64,000 bases of DNA from Siphonodentalium dalli (GCA_032622095.1 CP136068.1:116611509-116675508), one strand, 5' to 3'. Shown: positions 1-11,634, counted from the first letter of the stretch. Translations and numbers: made by a program. The notes: generated from the letters alone by a model not told the origin.

Positions 1-800
1 CCGATTTTGTAACTCGTCCGAGGTATTCTTGGGAGACACCTATATATCAAAATTTCAATCAAATAGGATGATGTTTGTTAAATTATCGCGCTAACGAGCT
101 GAAAATTTGTGAAAAAATGACTAATTACGGGCCATAACTCTATCAAATTTTATCGGACCAGGCCGGTTTTCGAACTCGACCGAGATATTCTTGGGAGACA
201 CCTATATACCAAATTTCAATCAAATCGGATAACGTTTGTTGAAGTTATCGCGCTAACGAGCTGAAAATTCGTGAAAAATGACTAATTAAGGGCCATAACT
301 CTATCAAATTTTATCGGACCAGGCCGGTTTTCGAACTCGTCCGAGATATTCTTGGGAGACACCTATATACCAAATTTCAATCAAATCGGATAACGTTTGT
401 TGAAGTTATCGCACTAACGAGCTGAAAATTCGTGAAAAATGACTAATTAAGGGCCATAACTCTATCAAATTTTATCGGACCAGGCCGGTTTTCGAACTCA
501 TCCGAGATATTCTTGGGAGACACCTATATACCAAATTTCAATCAAATCGGATAACGTTTGTTGAAGTTATCGCGCTAACGAGCTGAAAATTCGTGAAAAA
601 TGACTAATTAAGGGCCATAACTCTATCAAATTTTATCGGACCAGGCCGGTTTTCGAACTCGTCCGAGATATTCTTGGGAGACACCTATATCCCAAATTTC
701 AATCGAATCAGATAACGTTTGTTGAAGTTGTTGCGCTAACGAGACTAAAATCAGTGAAAAATGGCAAAGGGCCATAACTCTGTAATAAATTTGCAGACGA
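1..800. repeat. 161-bp tandem repeat (minisatellite/satellite), about 5 copies
   Basis: The motif gggccataactc recurs at 129, 290, 451 and 612, an exact 161-bp period, with a degenerate last unit to about 780 and an incomplete unit at the window start. Units are over 90% alike by eye. The array continues left of the window. 800-1150 is ordinary AT-rich sequence with nothing recognised. Confidence 0.93.
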
Positions 801-1150
801 ACCCGATATTTTGTCTTCAGCTTACGTGCATGGATATGTACTCACACACCGTCCCTCATCAAACTATAAGTCGAGTTTTGGAAAAAAACTCGACTAAAAA
901 TACTGTGTTCTCAGGGACCTCCCTCGTCATGTGAAGTGAGCCTTATCAAACAGTTTTATTTGTAAATTCACCTAGAATTATCTGAAATTTCAAAACACCT
1001 TAATCTTTTGTTAATTTACATTTAGATTTAGATCTAGAGCTGTCTTCGCTCTGCAAGTTTATGGTACTACGTAATTTTGATGATTAAATTGAAGAGAAAG
1101 TAGTGCATGAAGTTTTTTAATAGTTTCATGTTAAGATAACGCAATACATG

Positions 1151-1358
1151 TACAGTAATGCCCTAAATAATCGACTCCTTAACCACAGCAGAATTATGGG
1201 TAACTTTTCAGGATTTAGTCGAAAATATGGCTTGTTGACATTCATTGGAAAGCTCAGCTTTCCGATGAATGGCAACAAGCCATATTTCCGACTAAATCCT
1301 GAAAAGTTACCCATAATTCTGCTGTGGTTTGGAGTCGATTATTTAGGAAATTACTGTA
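1151..1358. mobile_element. Palindromic Tc1/mariner-type MITE, family A copy 1
   Basis: Near-perfect palindrome of about 208 bp, starting TACAGTAATGCCC and ending in its inverse with ACTGTA, so TA duplications surround CAGT...ACTG termini. The CAGT ends and TA target are typical of Tc1/mariner elements. There is no coding capacity; the two arms give mirror-image short ORFs. Confidence 0.85.
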
Positions 1359-1570
1359 CCTTTTCTGGATATTCTGTTTCCGATAAATACAAACGGTGCT
1401 GTTTTTGTATGGGGCCTGTATTTTGTGTTTGAAGTTGCATTTTTTTATGACTTTAATGCATCTTTCTGGGACATATAACGCTCATAGAAAGGTAGTTCAG
1501 GTATTGATCGACCAATGTCGATATTTAATATTATTAGGTGTATTTTAGAGCACAATCCGCCATGTGACTT

Positions 1571-1961
1571 TTAACCCTTTACCCAACAAACCGGCCAAAA
1601 ACGCCCAAATAAAGCTTCAACAGCCTAAAATATCTTCGGTCTGTCTCAATAGAACCGTACAAATATGGATATCATTGGAACCGGCTCCTTGACCACATTG
1701 TGATAGTTACAGTTATGCCCTGTGCCAATGCATTCTCTTATATATGCGAGTCGACCATAGGTCGCCTCGCATATATAAGAGAATGCATTGGCCTAAAAAA
1801 AAATCTTTTTTTACCATTTTTTCTTACATTCTTTAACAATTTTATAATTTTTAATGTGTTAAGCCAATGCATTCTCTTATATATGCGAGGCGACCTATGG
1901 TCGACTCGCATATATAAGAGAATGCATTGGCACAGGGCCCTTCTGTTGGGTAAAGGGTTAA
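1571..1961 (+). mobile_element. TTAA-flanked MITE, family B copy 1
   Basis: Begins TTAACCCTTTACCCAACA and ends TGTTGGGTAAAGGGTTAA, so TTAA flanks termini beginning CCCTTT, as in piggyBac-type elements. Inside are two separate hairpins with the stem AATGCATTCTCTTATATATG, one about 1720-1790 and one about 1862-1935, joined by a T-rich spacer. It ends 48 bp from the 5' splice site of e20. Confidence 0.85.
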
Positions 1962-2011
1962 ATCCAATGTGAATATACAGCCATCAAAGAATCACAGCAT
2001 TCCACACAAAC

Positions 2012-2264
2012 CTGATTTCACTGCAGACACTGTTGCTGGTACCTCTGTAATCTTGACATCATCCTGCAGAACTGCCGACTCGGTTGCTGGCAGCTGAGCC
2101 ATCGCCGCAGTCTGGATGCCAACAGCAACTGGCAGGACCATTGACGTTGTTGTCGCTTGTGTTGTTGTTGTTATTATGATTCTCCTTGTTATGTTAGCTT
2201 TAAATGCACATGATGATCCTTTCCAACCTTCGTCACAGAAGCATGTACCAGCCTGGGTGCAGCG
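2012..2264 (-). CDS. ADAM exon e20: EGF-like domain C-terminal half and Thr-rich stalk
   Basis: The exon starts after an ACAG acceptor and ends at a GT donor (gtttgtg). It opens RCTQAGTCFCDEGWKGSSC, which completes an EGF-like domain begun in e19 (six-Cys pattern with CxCxxGWxGxxC). It continues into a stalk of about 60 residues with ITTTTQATTTS, a likely O-glycosylated mucin-like stretch, and an N-I-T glycosylation site. No membrane segment is present, so the transmembrane exon must lie left of the window. It leaves the frame one base into a codon. Confidence 0.9.
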
Positions 2265-2491
2265 CTGTTTAGGAGAAAGCTAGAATTCTTAGAGACATGA
2301 TATGAATATTGAGGCATTCATGCAGCCTGGCAGGGTAAAGTTACCTCAAGTAAATATATATCAATGTAAATATAAAAAAGAGGTTACATCTCGGCTGCTG
2401 ACATACCCCACGCAGTACCAAATTGAAACATGGGCAGGATGGAATGCAAATTTAAAGCAAAAAACTAAGTCCCAAATAGCAATATCGACCC

Positions 2492-3854
2492 TAGTCCAAG
2501 TCTTCTTGTACTAAAACCAGCTAAGATATTGGGATGGCGATGCTGGCGTTTAGTCCAAGCCCGCTTGCATACCAATCCTACCACACGACTTACGCCCACG
2601 ATCTGTGGCGGGAATCTGTGGTGTATTTTACTCGATTTACCTAGCAAATCAATACATGATGCTATATACATCGGAAAGGCTTACATCTTATGGTCACAAT
2701 GGTGTATAATAATCTAACTTTAATGTTAAATTACACATAGAATATTCCGGTTGATTGCCATAAACATCGATTTGTTTCTGTTTGTTTACGTTTTAACCGA
2801 AAGCCGAAGTGGTCCGAATAAGTTCGGCATAATCCGCTGTTTGTTCTGAGAATTCTACTTTCCGTTTCTATATATAGCGCGGGGTTTTCCGAACAAAATA
2901 GCGAAAACCGATCGCCGCAAAGTCCAGTTTCCAATGTGCTTTGAGAACAATTCCCGCACTAAAAACTTAATGACATAATGGAGGATCAGAAAGGTAGTTT
3001 TGTTGACAATTTTCGCAAGCAACTTGTCAAAATTGGAGCAAATTAGAACTCTTGTGTCTGACTTTCCATCCGTGTGATTTTCATCCATGTGCATTTTGAC
3101 CTTTGTGTTGATAAAATAATCGCAGAACCGAATCACACAGTTTCGAAATATAGTTCTTCCGTTTTAGTGGGACTTTTCAAACTTAAGGTTAAAAATTTAT
3201 ACAAATTTTGTTTGATTTTTTGTGTGCTTAACAAGAGCAGTATATTGCTCTGTTCGCTTAGTATATATCTTAATTTCGCCGAAGTCCACCAAATGTGGGA
3301 AATGTAGCACCATATTATTTATTCTAATACTCGTTGTGTTTACACTGTTTTAAACTTTGAGAGGGTTGTAATTCCCCGTAATTTATTTAATGTATTACAT
3401 TTATATCTTCAATGTTTAATTAATCTATTTATTATTTTATTTATTGACACACATAATTACGATTACAATGGAGAATTCTTCGTAATTTGCGTTGTTGTCC
3501 AAAATCTACGGAATATTTTCAACGGAAAATGCCGAACACAGTTCGCGAGGTCAACCGAGTTCGCATACTTTTAAAAAATTGTAAACATTGAGGTAAATGT
3601 CTCTTTTCGCATTAAATTACCGTTTTAAATTCACAACTGATGTGGGTTTCAGATAAAATAGCATGTGTTCTGCGGAAAATATCCGTTTATTGTCGCAATT
3701 GTGATATTTTATTTCATATAATTGTGGTTTTATTTGAGCGGGTCACTAACGCTTAAGCCGTGTCATAAGCGAGCATATAGGGCGGTCTTGGACTAAACGC
3801 CAGCATCGCCATCCCAATATCTTAGCTGGTTTTAGTACAAGAAGACTTGGACTA
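2492..3854. mobile_element. Mutator-like non-autonomous element with 9-bp target duplication
   Basis: Terminal inverted repeats of about 75 bp start TAGTCCAAGTCTTCTTGTAC at 2492 and end in the inverse at 3854. Both sides carry the identical 9-bp duplication TATCGACCC (2483-2491 and 3855-3863). Long inverted ends plus a 9-bp duplication fit the Mutator superfamily. The 1.2-kb interior has no recognisable transposase. Confidence 0.82.
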
Positions 3855-4084
3855 TATCGACCCAAGTCATAAAAACCCCCAGTACAACATGATTCCCTTT
3901 TCAAACAATAATGCCGTGCAGCAATTTATGACTAACCACCCGCACACACAAAATCGCTTATTACAAGGACAAAGTACATTGGTTTTTGGACAGTAATATT
4001 TTGTGAATACACTCATGTATAAGAATAAACGGGTTACTAGCATCTCACCGAAGTTCTTTTTAAAACGAAAATTATAAATTAGAT

Positions 4085-4300
4085 AGTGTAATGCCCTAAA
4101 TAATCGACTCCATAACCACAGCAGAATTATGGGTAATTTTTCAGGATTTCGTCAGAAATATGGCGTCTTGCCATTCATCGGAAAGCTCTCAGTGAGAGCT
4201 TTCGGATGAATGGCAACAAACCATATTTCCAACTAAATCCTGAAAAATGACCCATAATTTTGCTGTGGTTAAGGAGTTGATTATTTAGGGCATTACTGTA
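4085..4300. mobile_element. Palindromic MITE, family A copy 2, abutting a splice donor
   Basis: Full-length foldback copy with diverged left tip (agtgtaatgccc) and intact right tip ending ACTGTA at 4300. The right TA lies 8 bp from the GT of the e19 5' splice site (4309-4310 on the plus strand reads AC). Confidence 0.85.
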
Positions 4301-4310
4301 CAACACGTAC

Positions 4311-4482
4311 CCCATGTCCGAAGCATACCATCCTGTCATTAGATCCTGGACACTTCGGGCCGGCACCTATAGGCAGTGCTACGCATTGCTTGTTCATACA
4401 TATCTTTTTATCAGCACATTTCGCTCCTTCCTGGACAAGGCCCATGTGCGGTAAATCCATCAAAGATGGACCATGTATCACT
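4311..4482 (-). CDS. ADAM exon e19: end of Cys-rich domain and start of EGF-like domain
   Basis: Acceptor ttcacag, donor gtacgtg, 172 nt. The protein runs from VIHGPSLMDL through EGAKCADKKICMNKQCV, the conserved ADAM motif (x-G-x-x-C-x-x-x-x-x-C-x-x-x-x-C-V) at the end of the Cys-rich domain. It then enters KCPGSND and MVCFGHG, the first half of an EGF-like domain that continues in e20. It joins e18 after two bases of a Lys codon and e20 between codons. A family A MITE lies immediately downstream of its donor. Confidence 0.93.
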
Positions 4483-4578
4483 CTGTGAAAATACAAAAAC
4501 AGATCAGGAATAAATATTATATCTCAGGCGAGTGTCTGATTGCCCGCATAATATACTGTACCCAATAGAATCCGATTG

Positions 4579-4808
4579 TTAACCCTTCCATGACTGGAGC
4601 TTCATGAAATTTTGCGAAAATCCTGTGCCAATGCATTCTCTTATATATGCGAGTCTCCCATAGGGAATAGGAGGCCTAACAATATTTACTTTGACATTGT
4701 AATCCAGTGCATTCTCTTATATATGCGAGGCACCTTGCATATATAGAGAATGTACTGGCACAGGATCTTTAATGATGCACCAGCGAAGCTCTCGTGATCA
4801 AAGGGTTA
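4579..4808. mobile_element. TTAA-flanked twin-hairpin MITE, family C copy 1
   Basis: Begins TTAACCCTTCCATGACTGGA and ends near AAAGGGTTAT, with two hairpins using the stem CATTCTCTTATATATGCGAG (about 4630-4660 and 4709-4755). The right terminal TTAA is mutated to TTAT. Confidence 0.75.
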
Positions 4809-4866
4809 TGCAATAGATAATAGATAGTGTAACAATATTTGATCACTACAGGTAAAATCCTGCTCT

Positions 4867-4938
4867 GTGGGATAATTGTCACTAAATTCATCATCTGGGG
4901 ACCTCATTCTGCAAATGACAGACAAACTATTTCAAGGC
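4867..4938. mobile_element. Family F end fragment
   Basis: Matches only the right end of family F: cactaaattca, then ggggacctcattctgcaaat and gacagacaaactatttcaagg. The rest of the element is missing. Confidence 0.7.
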
Positions 4939-4970
4939 ATGCATGTGACATCTGGAATCTCACAATCTCA

Positions 4971-5052
4971 TACAGTAATTCCCTAAGTAAACGACTCCTT
5001 AACCATAGCAGAATTATGGGTTAAGGAGTCGATTACTAAGGACATTACTGTA
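4971..5052. mobile_element. Family A MITE, 82-bp internal-deletion copy
   Basis: Both TACAGTAAT and ATTACTGTA tips are present, but the palindrome retains only about 40 bp of each arm. It lies 42 bp downstream of the e18 splice donor. Confidence 0.8.
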
Positions 5053-5096
5053 TTTATAATGTCGGTTATAGAGAATCTATGAATCTGTTTACTCAC

Positions 5097-5213
5097 TTGC
5101 ACTCATAGGTGTTTCCATTGGAGAAAACAGTCGTTTGCAGGTAATTTCCATCAATCCCGTAAGAAGGTATTTTTGAGCCGCCGTCACAATGCAGTAAACC
5201 ACATGACGCATCT
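5097..5213 (-). CDS. ADAM exon e18: Cys-rich domain, middle part
   Basis: Acceptor tttccag, donor gtgagtaa, 117 nt. It encodes EDASCGLLHCDGGSKIPSYG followed by IDGNYLQTTVFSNGNTYECK. The CGxLxC motif is a hallmark of the ADAM Cys-rich domain, the part that in several ADAMs binds partners or substrates. The match of CGxLxCxxGxxIP followed by a short GxxDG-like loop is closer to ADAM11/22/23 proteins than to ADAM10/17 types (inference from memory of the families). Confidence 0.93.
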
Positions 5214-5879
5214 CTGGAAAATTAAAATAACATTAGAGTCATGAAAACATATTGGTATTTAGGTCACATCATTTCTTAATTACCATTGCAAACTCATTAG
5301 TACTACCTGCCTTATTCTCTTTTAAACACAATGCTGTATTACGATATATAAGAGAATCTTTGTGTCTTATTTTGAATATTTATCCAACATAATAAAACAC
5401 AAAACAAATTATTTTCAATGAATAAAATAATATTCATATAAAACACAACATTAGATTAGCACTATGAATGCAAACTAAGATTTTGCATGTGGGGGTCCTC
5501 GAAGGTAGGCCCAGTCCCAAGTTTTTGTGTCAAAAAATTCATGGGCCCCCCCCTGGGCTTATTGATGGGTGTATAGAGCACTATGCAACTAGCAATGTTT
5601 GTTGACATATCACTGTAACAGTTTTGCTTTCATAACAATGGGTCACCACGTAAAATTTTGTTATTGGAGAGCTATCAATGATTAATATGAATTGCACGTG
5701 GCATGTAGTGGAGCAACCACACATGCTATGCCTCAAATATTTTCCTTTTATCGGCGACATAATGCTACCAATGAAAGTGTTAATGAAACTGTAGCTCAAC
5801 TTAGGTAGGGGAATAATTTAATGGTTGACAGTAAATGGAGGAATAGGAAAGGTGCTAATTGAAATGTCTAAGTAAGACT
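5214..5879. other. Intron sequence with nothing recognised
   Basis: AT-rich sequence upstream of e18 (gene direction). One short G/C-rich stretch near 5530-5565 (gggccccccc) is the only compositional oddity. No repeat family, RNA gene or convincing reading frame was seen. Confidence 0.5.
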
Positions 5880-6186
5880 AGATGTACATGTCAATATCAA
5901 CATTCATGACAGGTTTCATAATGATCGGATCAGGGATGTGGTGATTATGGTGTGCCAAAGGATTTATTGATGCAAAGAGTAAATTCTAAAATGGCCACCG
6001 GCAGCCATGTTTTTTTCCCGAATTACCACAAAATGACCTGTTCCCATCTACAGCCTTTACAAATCTCATAATGATCTGATCAAAGGTACGACCTGTAGCC
6101 TGTGCCAATGGATTTAGTCATGCAAATAGTAAAATCAAAGATGGCTGCTGGCGGCCATGTTTTTCGGCTGAACGACCCCAAAATGA
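5880..6186. repeat. About 150-bp tandem repeat, family G, left part
   Basis: Two diverged units built from agatggctgctggcggccat, gaccccaaaatga and tacgacctgtagcctgtgcc. The same repeat resumes at 11505-11634 and 12837-13188, so the array was split by the element at 6187-11504 and the hAT-type element at 11635-12836. Confidence 0.8.
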
Positions 6187-6522
6187 TATTTAAAAAAATA
6201 TAATATATATTTCCTTAAAGAAAGCCTGAACACTGAACTATATGGATAGATGTCCTGCGTTTGTAAAACCATAGTAGAAAAGGGGTTAACTTTTTTTATG
6301 TGGTCGCCTACGATACCTCGCGGTCTTCAGTGGCTTGCTCGGATTAGTCACGCATGCGCAGTCCCAATATAACCGAATGAATTCGCCAGTTTATTTTCAA
6401 CTCAATCAGGAGATTGGCGAGTTGCGGGGTTGGGAATGGCACCGCCATGGGAGGGCCCTATGATAGTTCAATGTTCAGGCTTTCTTTAAGGAAATATATA
6501 TTATATTTTTAAAAATATCATA
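6187..6522. mobile_element. Small inverted-repeat element sharing ends with the adjacent 5-kb element
   Basis: The left end (tttccttaaagaaagcctga, then acactgaactat) is repeated inverted at about 6470-6522. Its left 215 bp also match, inverted, the right end of the block at 11293-11504, including gtggtcgcctacgatacctc. It looks like a deletion derivative lying head to tail with the larger element. Confidence 0.65.
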
Positions 6523-7504
6523 TTTCCGCTAAAGGAAGCCGTTCACACTGAACTATATGGATTAGAATGCAAGCCCAGGAGGAGGCACGAGCAATAAAGT
6601 TAATAGCCAAATTTTTGGAGGGAACGCACTCTTCTAAAACAGATTGTACCTAAATATGAACTCTTTAATGAATCTGTTATGATTAGGTATGTGAAATAAC
6701 TCATATAATTAGAGTGCTATATTGCCCAAACATGTACCTCTCCCCCTTGTTTTTGGAAGCAACATCCCAGGTGGTGCCATTCAATTCAGAATTGCGAGCG
6801 AACCGAGCAATTCTCTGTTCTTCATCCGTCAGTTCTAAGAATCCAGCCGATTTGAGATTCGAGGAGACTAACTCCCTCTCCGCCTTAGCGACATAACGAC
6901 CTGCACTGGAGGAGGCCCACTCCAAAGCTGGCAAGACAACCAACATTAAGAGTTTAACTAACTGCTGTTCACCAATGCAAATGGCAGATAACCTGATGCC
7001 CAATCTATGGCACAGGTATCAAATGGAGAGCCCATTAGCCCAAATGGGTTATACAACTATAAGCGAGTCAAGCCATCGGATCAGAGGGAGCCCCCACCAT
7101 CGCATGCTGCAGGTGGTCATGCCCAAGCTAATATCCTGGCCAAGCTGGAGGGTGGGGAGAGGTCATTTTTCTCCGATCCCTTCACGGAGGAGTGGCAGGC
7201 AAGACCGTGTCGTCATTTGTCGTTAATGCGATCGTGACCAGGGGGACTCGGCGCTTTACCTCATGGGTACGGCCCCTGCCCTACGCTTAAGCTGCCTAAG
7301 GCCATCCAGCCGGTGTCGATACGTACGCACGCGATTTTTGGCAGCTTTAGCGCCCAGAACCGCTAGCGTCTGGTGGGGGGCAAATGGCCTGGAGGTCCCA
7401 AGTACCCCGGCAGCTCCACCAGACGTATCCCCACGAATTGGTTGAACGGTCAAGACGTAACCGGAGGAGCGTGAACTGGTCCTGCCCTTAGAACAGTTAT
7501 CACA

Positions 7505-7990
7505 CGTTCACATGTCCCTGAGGTACCTATGTATCACAATATACACATTGCGTATATATATATATAAAATGATATAATATATATATCCGGGGGATATATA
7601 TATTAAGTTTTCCTCATGAGACCATGTCAGAAGGCCCTTCCAAAGCTGCGCCCATCAATCTAATGATCGGAGCCAGATCACAGCTCCCTGTCATGATCCA
7701 ACGTATCACTAAATATAGATATACAACCCACAGAGAACATGCCTCATGTCTCTGAGGTACCTATGTATCACAAGATAGCATTGCAGAAACCCGGTGACAC
7801 AAATCTTTCGCATATATAGATATATAAAATGATATCATAGATATATCATGGTGATATATAAGTCATCATGAGATCATGTCAGAAGACCCTACTAAAGCTG
7901 CGCCCAACAATCCAATGGTCGGAGCCAGAGCAGAGATCCCTGGCACAATCCAATGTATCATTAAAGATATATATATAGCCCCTCGGAGAA
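7505..7990. repeat. Direct duplication of about 230 bp
   Basis: The segments starting ctgaggtacctatgtatcac at about 7518 and about 7750 continue similarly through (t/a)tataaaatgatat, gtcagaag.ccct and aaagctgcgccca to gagaacatg. They are about 75% alike by eye. This lies inside the 5-kb element. Confidence 0.75.
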
Positions 7991-9414
7991 CATGGCCGAA
8001 CACCGCAGGTGACCAGAGCATCCAATGAGAAAGCAAACCGCTACTCTCAGGTGCCAAAACAATGTCTGTACGAGTATTAATTTTGGAGAAATTTCCCAAC
8101 GAGCACCATCCTTTTGAATGGAGACAGACAGCAAAATGTGCAATCACAAGTATTATGTTCAGCCTAAATCCACACACACTACTATTATTAGGCCATCACG
8201 ACCACTAGGCACCTGAGAGCAGTCCGCGTTCCCAGCGGAATACCCACCGCGATCCGATTCTAAGAAATGAAGGTGCGCCTTCTACAACCGAAATCAGTTC
8301 AAATGATGTACAATGTAGTCAGATGATGAACACAGGTAAATTTTCACGGTCACCATACGGAATATTCAGGTCTGAGCCTCTGCCTCCCAAAACGAATGAA
8401 ATTATCATCCTCCTAGTAAAGGATACACATCCCTTTTTAATGTTTTATTTTAATTTGAAGAGCCAAGATAGAGAGGAACTCCCCCGACCTAAGTGGTCCC
8501 GCTTATGGCATGTTTAAGGAAGAGAGGACAAACCCAGCATAGACCGAAATGCGCAGTTGGCAGCATGGCTTCAGGCCCTTATGATCGGGCATCTGTGCCA
8601 TGGGGATGGGATGCCACTCGTACGGGGTGGTCCCCTGCCTGCGTCTTAGGAAAGGTCGGTAATGCTGGTCAATGAGCTTCCTCGAAAGCTTAGCTGGACA
8701 GCGCAAACGTCTTTGCCTGTTTTATTGTCTATGTGCCAGATAATCAAATTGATATGGGCAATAGAAGTATGAAGAGCCATGCTGATGGCCTCTTGTCGGA
8801 AAGGCTATTGGCAGTGGTCGTGGGATACGTGGCAATAGAAATGCTTTCCATGTAAATATGCTTCATTCGTGTGTGAAGTATATTCGCCATATCAACGGTA
8901 TGAAAGGTCGGGACACGTATATATTTTAAAATTCATTGAGACTCCAGCTAGTCCATGAATACCTTCAAAACACCTACCATGCCCTTTATGAACAATGCAT
9001 GCTGTATTGGATGTACAGCCTGTTCTTGTACCAAGCTCACATTTGATATGGTTACTTGCCATAAATAATGTCTCCCCCCCACCTTCCTCGTCTTGGAATA
9101 CCACTGCTATTATATCGTTATTCATTGGGGAACGTCATCCAGGCCACGGTCGCCAGTTATTGCCAGTGGGCCAGTTACCTGGAGGGGTCAAGTCACCACG
9201 ACTCTAAATACCTGTCAGGCTGGAATCATTCACATAATTGAATCAAGAAGGGGAAAGGTTGTTCAAATATATTTGTAGATAGTGAAACCATGATTAAACA
9301 CCGTCAGAGTGACGATAAGCTTCTTGCCTTACTCTAGAGAATGCAAACCGGAGCACCCATGATTTGTAATTTTGTGTCCCAATTAGAGCTATATCCAGAA
9401 TCGTAGTAATCCAG

Positions 9415-9435
9415 CCCCCCCCCCCCCCCCCCCCC
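9415..9435. repeat. Poly-C tract of 21
   Basis: Uninterrupted run of 21 C. Comparable homopolymers lie at 21900-21920 (21 G), 33316-33327 (12 C), 38412-38433 (22 C) and 58260-58274 (15 G). They are likely polymorphic and prone to assembly error. Confidence 0.95.
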
Positions 9436-9930
9436 GCTTCTTTTCGGTAAACCTACACAGGAAGGAAAGCAATTATGTTTGTATTCCGGAAGGAGACACC
9501 ATTTAGTCGAGATACAACCCAGCAATTTTTGAAAGGATGGGTTAATTTTTGGATACAATTCAGAATAACTAATTTCTGGAATTGAGACAATAGTGAAACT
9601 GTCATCACGATTAATTTTAGTGTCATGCTTGCAATCATTAAATGCTAGCAGTTCAAAATTTTGACAGTGAAGTTGAAGCACTGTACGAGAATCGAATCAT
9701 GTACTCAACAGAATTCTGACTCCTGTCAGATGTCAATCCCTGTCTGAAATTAATGACACTAACGAATCTTAGTACGACAACAGTCATTATTTTTCTGATA
9801 TTGATAAACTGTAGTCTGATAACTTCAAGCGTCGACCAACACATCTAAATCATAGGAGACATGTGTGACAGTATTAAAACAGAAAACACAAAGTATTTTG
9901 TGAAAGCATGTTGTTTAGATGAGATCTAGC

Positions 9931-10562
9931 GACTCCAGTAGTGTTCTGTAACATGCACACACCTAGGTGTGTACATGTGTCAGCCATTAAGTTTTTATTG
10001 TCCACACCCGATCGCACAGCGTAGTGCACCCACGACAACATACCTGAACAAGTGTTGTAATGGGGAAAGTCGGCATTTGCATTCGGATTTTATTCAGTAA
10101 TCTCGAATGGGACTTGTTAGCCTGACAAACTTGGTATCGGACCGAGTTCTGATTTCTGTCAGAATACCCTGACCAGGGTGCGATCCCCGGTCCGCTAGCA
10201 CATATGGCTGAGATTGTTACATTGAAGGTGATGCTCCGTTACGAGAATCAAACCATGAACATCGGTAGCCGAGAGGTAGTGTACTGGTCTCTCGTGCTAG
10301 CGGACCGGGGATCGCAACCTGGTCAGGGTATTCTGACAAAAATCAGAACTCGGTCAGATACCAAGTTTGTCAGGCTGAAAAGTCTCATTCGAGATCACTG
10401 AATAAAGATCCGAATGCAAAATGCCGACTTCCCCCCATAACAACACTTGTCCAGGTATGTTGTCGTGGGTTCAGTACGCTGTCCGATCAGGCGCGGACAT
10501 TAATGGCTGACCCGTGTACACGCCTCGGTGTGTGCACGTTAAAGAACGCTACTATAGAGTCA
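9931..10562. repeat. Long foldback, about 280-bp arms
   Basis: Arms pair from gactccagtag (9931) with the inverse near 10562, through ctgaccagggtgcgatcccc (left arm) and its inverse at about 10300-10330. A loop of about 70 bp lies at 10200-10270. The stretch gtgcacgttaaagaacgcta resembles a motif common in invertebrate SINEs. It could be two oppositely oriented copies of one short repeat. Flanks at 9800-9920 and 10738-10860 are diverged direct copies of each other. Confidence 0.75.
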
Positions 10563-11634
10563 CCACAGGGTTATAAAGTTACTCGGCCGTGGTAGCACCT
10601 GGACCTCCACATAATCCTCAGCATATTGAGGGCGATGGAGTATCAAGTGGACAGTAGACAATTAATTATAACACTTGTCCAAAATCAATCTCTGTCAATT
10701 TATTAAAGTAATAATGACACTACTGTTTTTACATTGAATTGATAAACCCAGATGTAAATTGTAATCAACTTTTAAGTTCAAATGTGACCAACACAACTGG
10801 ATCAGTTGTATTGAACCATAAAACAACAAAGTATTATGAGAAAGAATGTAGTTCATAACATTATGATAAATAGCGTCAGTAGCGATGGTAATTATTGCTA
10901 AATAAATGTCCACGCGTAAATAAATTCCCACGAAATTAGGAGACTTCCGGTAGCGAATCACGTGGCATTTTTTATATCTGACAAATTATATCATACCTTA
11001 TAGGTTCTATAATAATTACATAGATGAATTGTTCACAATAGTCTATGCGCCTCGTAAGGCCTTGAAATGGCGGCTGATTATGGCGAAATGTCGATTTTCA
11101 GATTCGAAAAATATTAAGTCCGCCGCCTATTCGAAAACACGGAACAATTGTATGTTTGAAGCGAAACGGTCCGTGAATTCGAAACAATAATTCTAAAAAC
11201 TAACGCGTAGGCGACCAGTAATTATTGTATCGATAAATTGAATTTGTTGTCTAGTTGTTAAACGACAAATTCGGAACAATACTCCCTTTAGACTTCTCTC
11301 TTTGGTAGCAGAAAATAAACTGGCGAATTCATTCGGTTATATTGGGACTGCGCATGCATGACTAATCCGAGCAAGCCACTGAAGACCGCGAGGTATCGTA
11401 GGCGACCACAAAAAAAAAAAGTTAACCCCTTTTCTACTATGGTTTTACAAACGCAGGACATCTATCCATATAGTTCAGTGTGAACGGCTTCCTTTAGCGG
11501 AAATATGACTCGTTTCCCATCTACATGTCATTGTTAACATACAAATTTCATGAAGTTCCGACCAAAGCTACGACCTGTAGCCCGCACCAAAGGATTTAGT
11601 CATGCAAAGAGTAAAGTCCAATATGGCTGCTGGC

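Larger units (their letters stand above)
6524..11504. mobile_element. About 5-kb element of unknown class with inverted ends
   Basis: Left end tatttccgctaaaggaagcc at 6523 and its inverse at 11485-11504 enclose about 5 kb. With the small element at 6187 the whole block sits in family G repeat, with a possible ATGA duplication (6183-6186 and 11505-11508). The interior is more GC-rich at 6750-8700 than its surroundings and holds several 60-103-codon frames on both strands, none recognised. It also contains a 230-bp direct duplication, a poly-C tract and a long foldback. It may be a decayed autonomous element. Confidence 0.55.

Noticed and set aside
1126-1432. Mirror-image ORFs on both strands
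   Set aside because: They are the two arms of a family A palindrome; the same protein-like string recurs at other family A copies.
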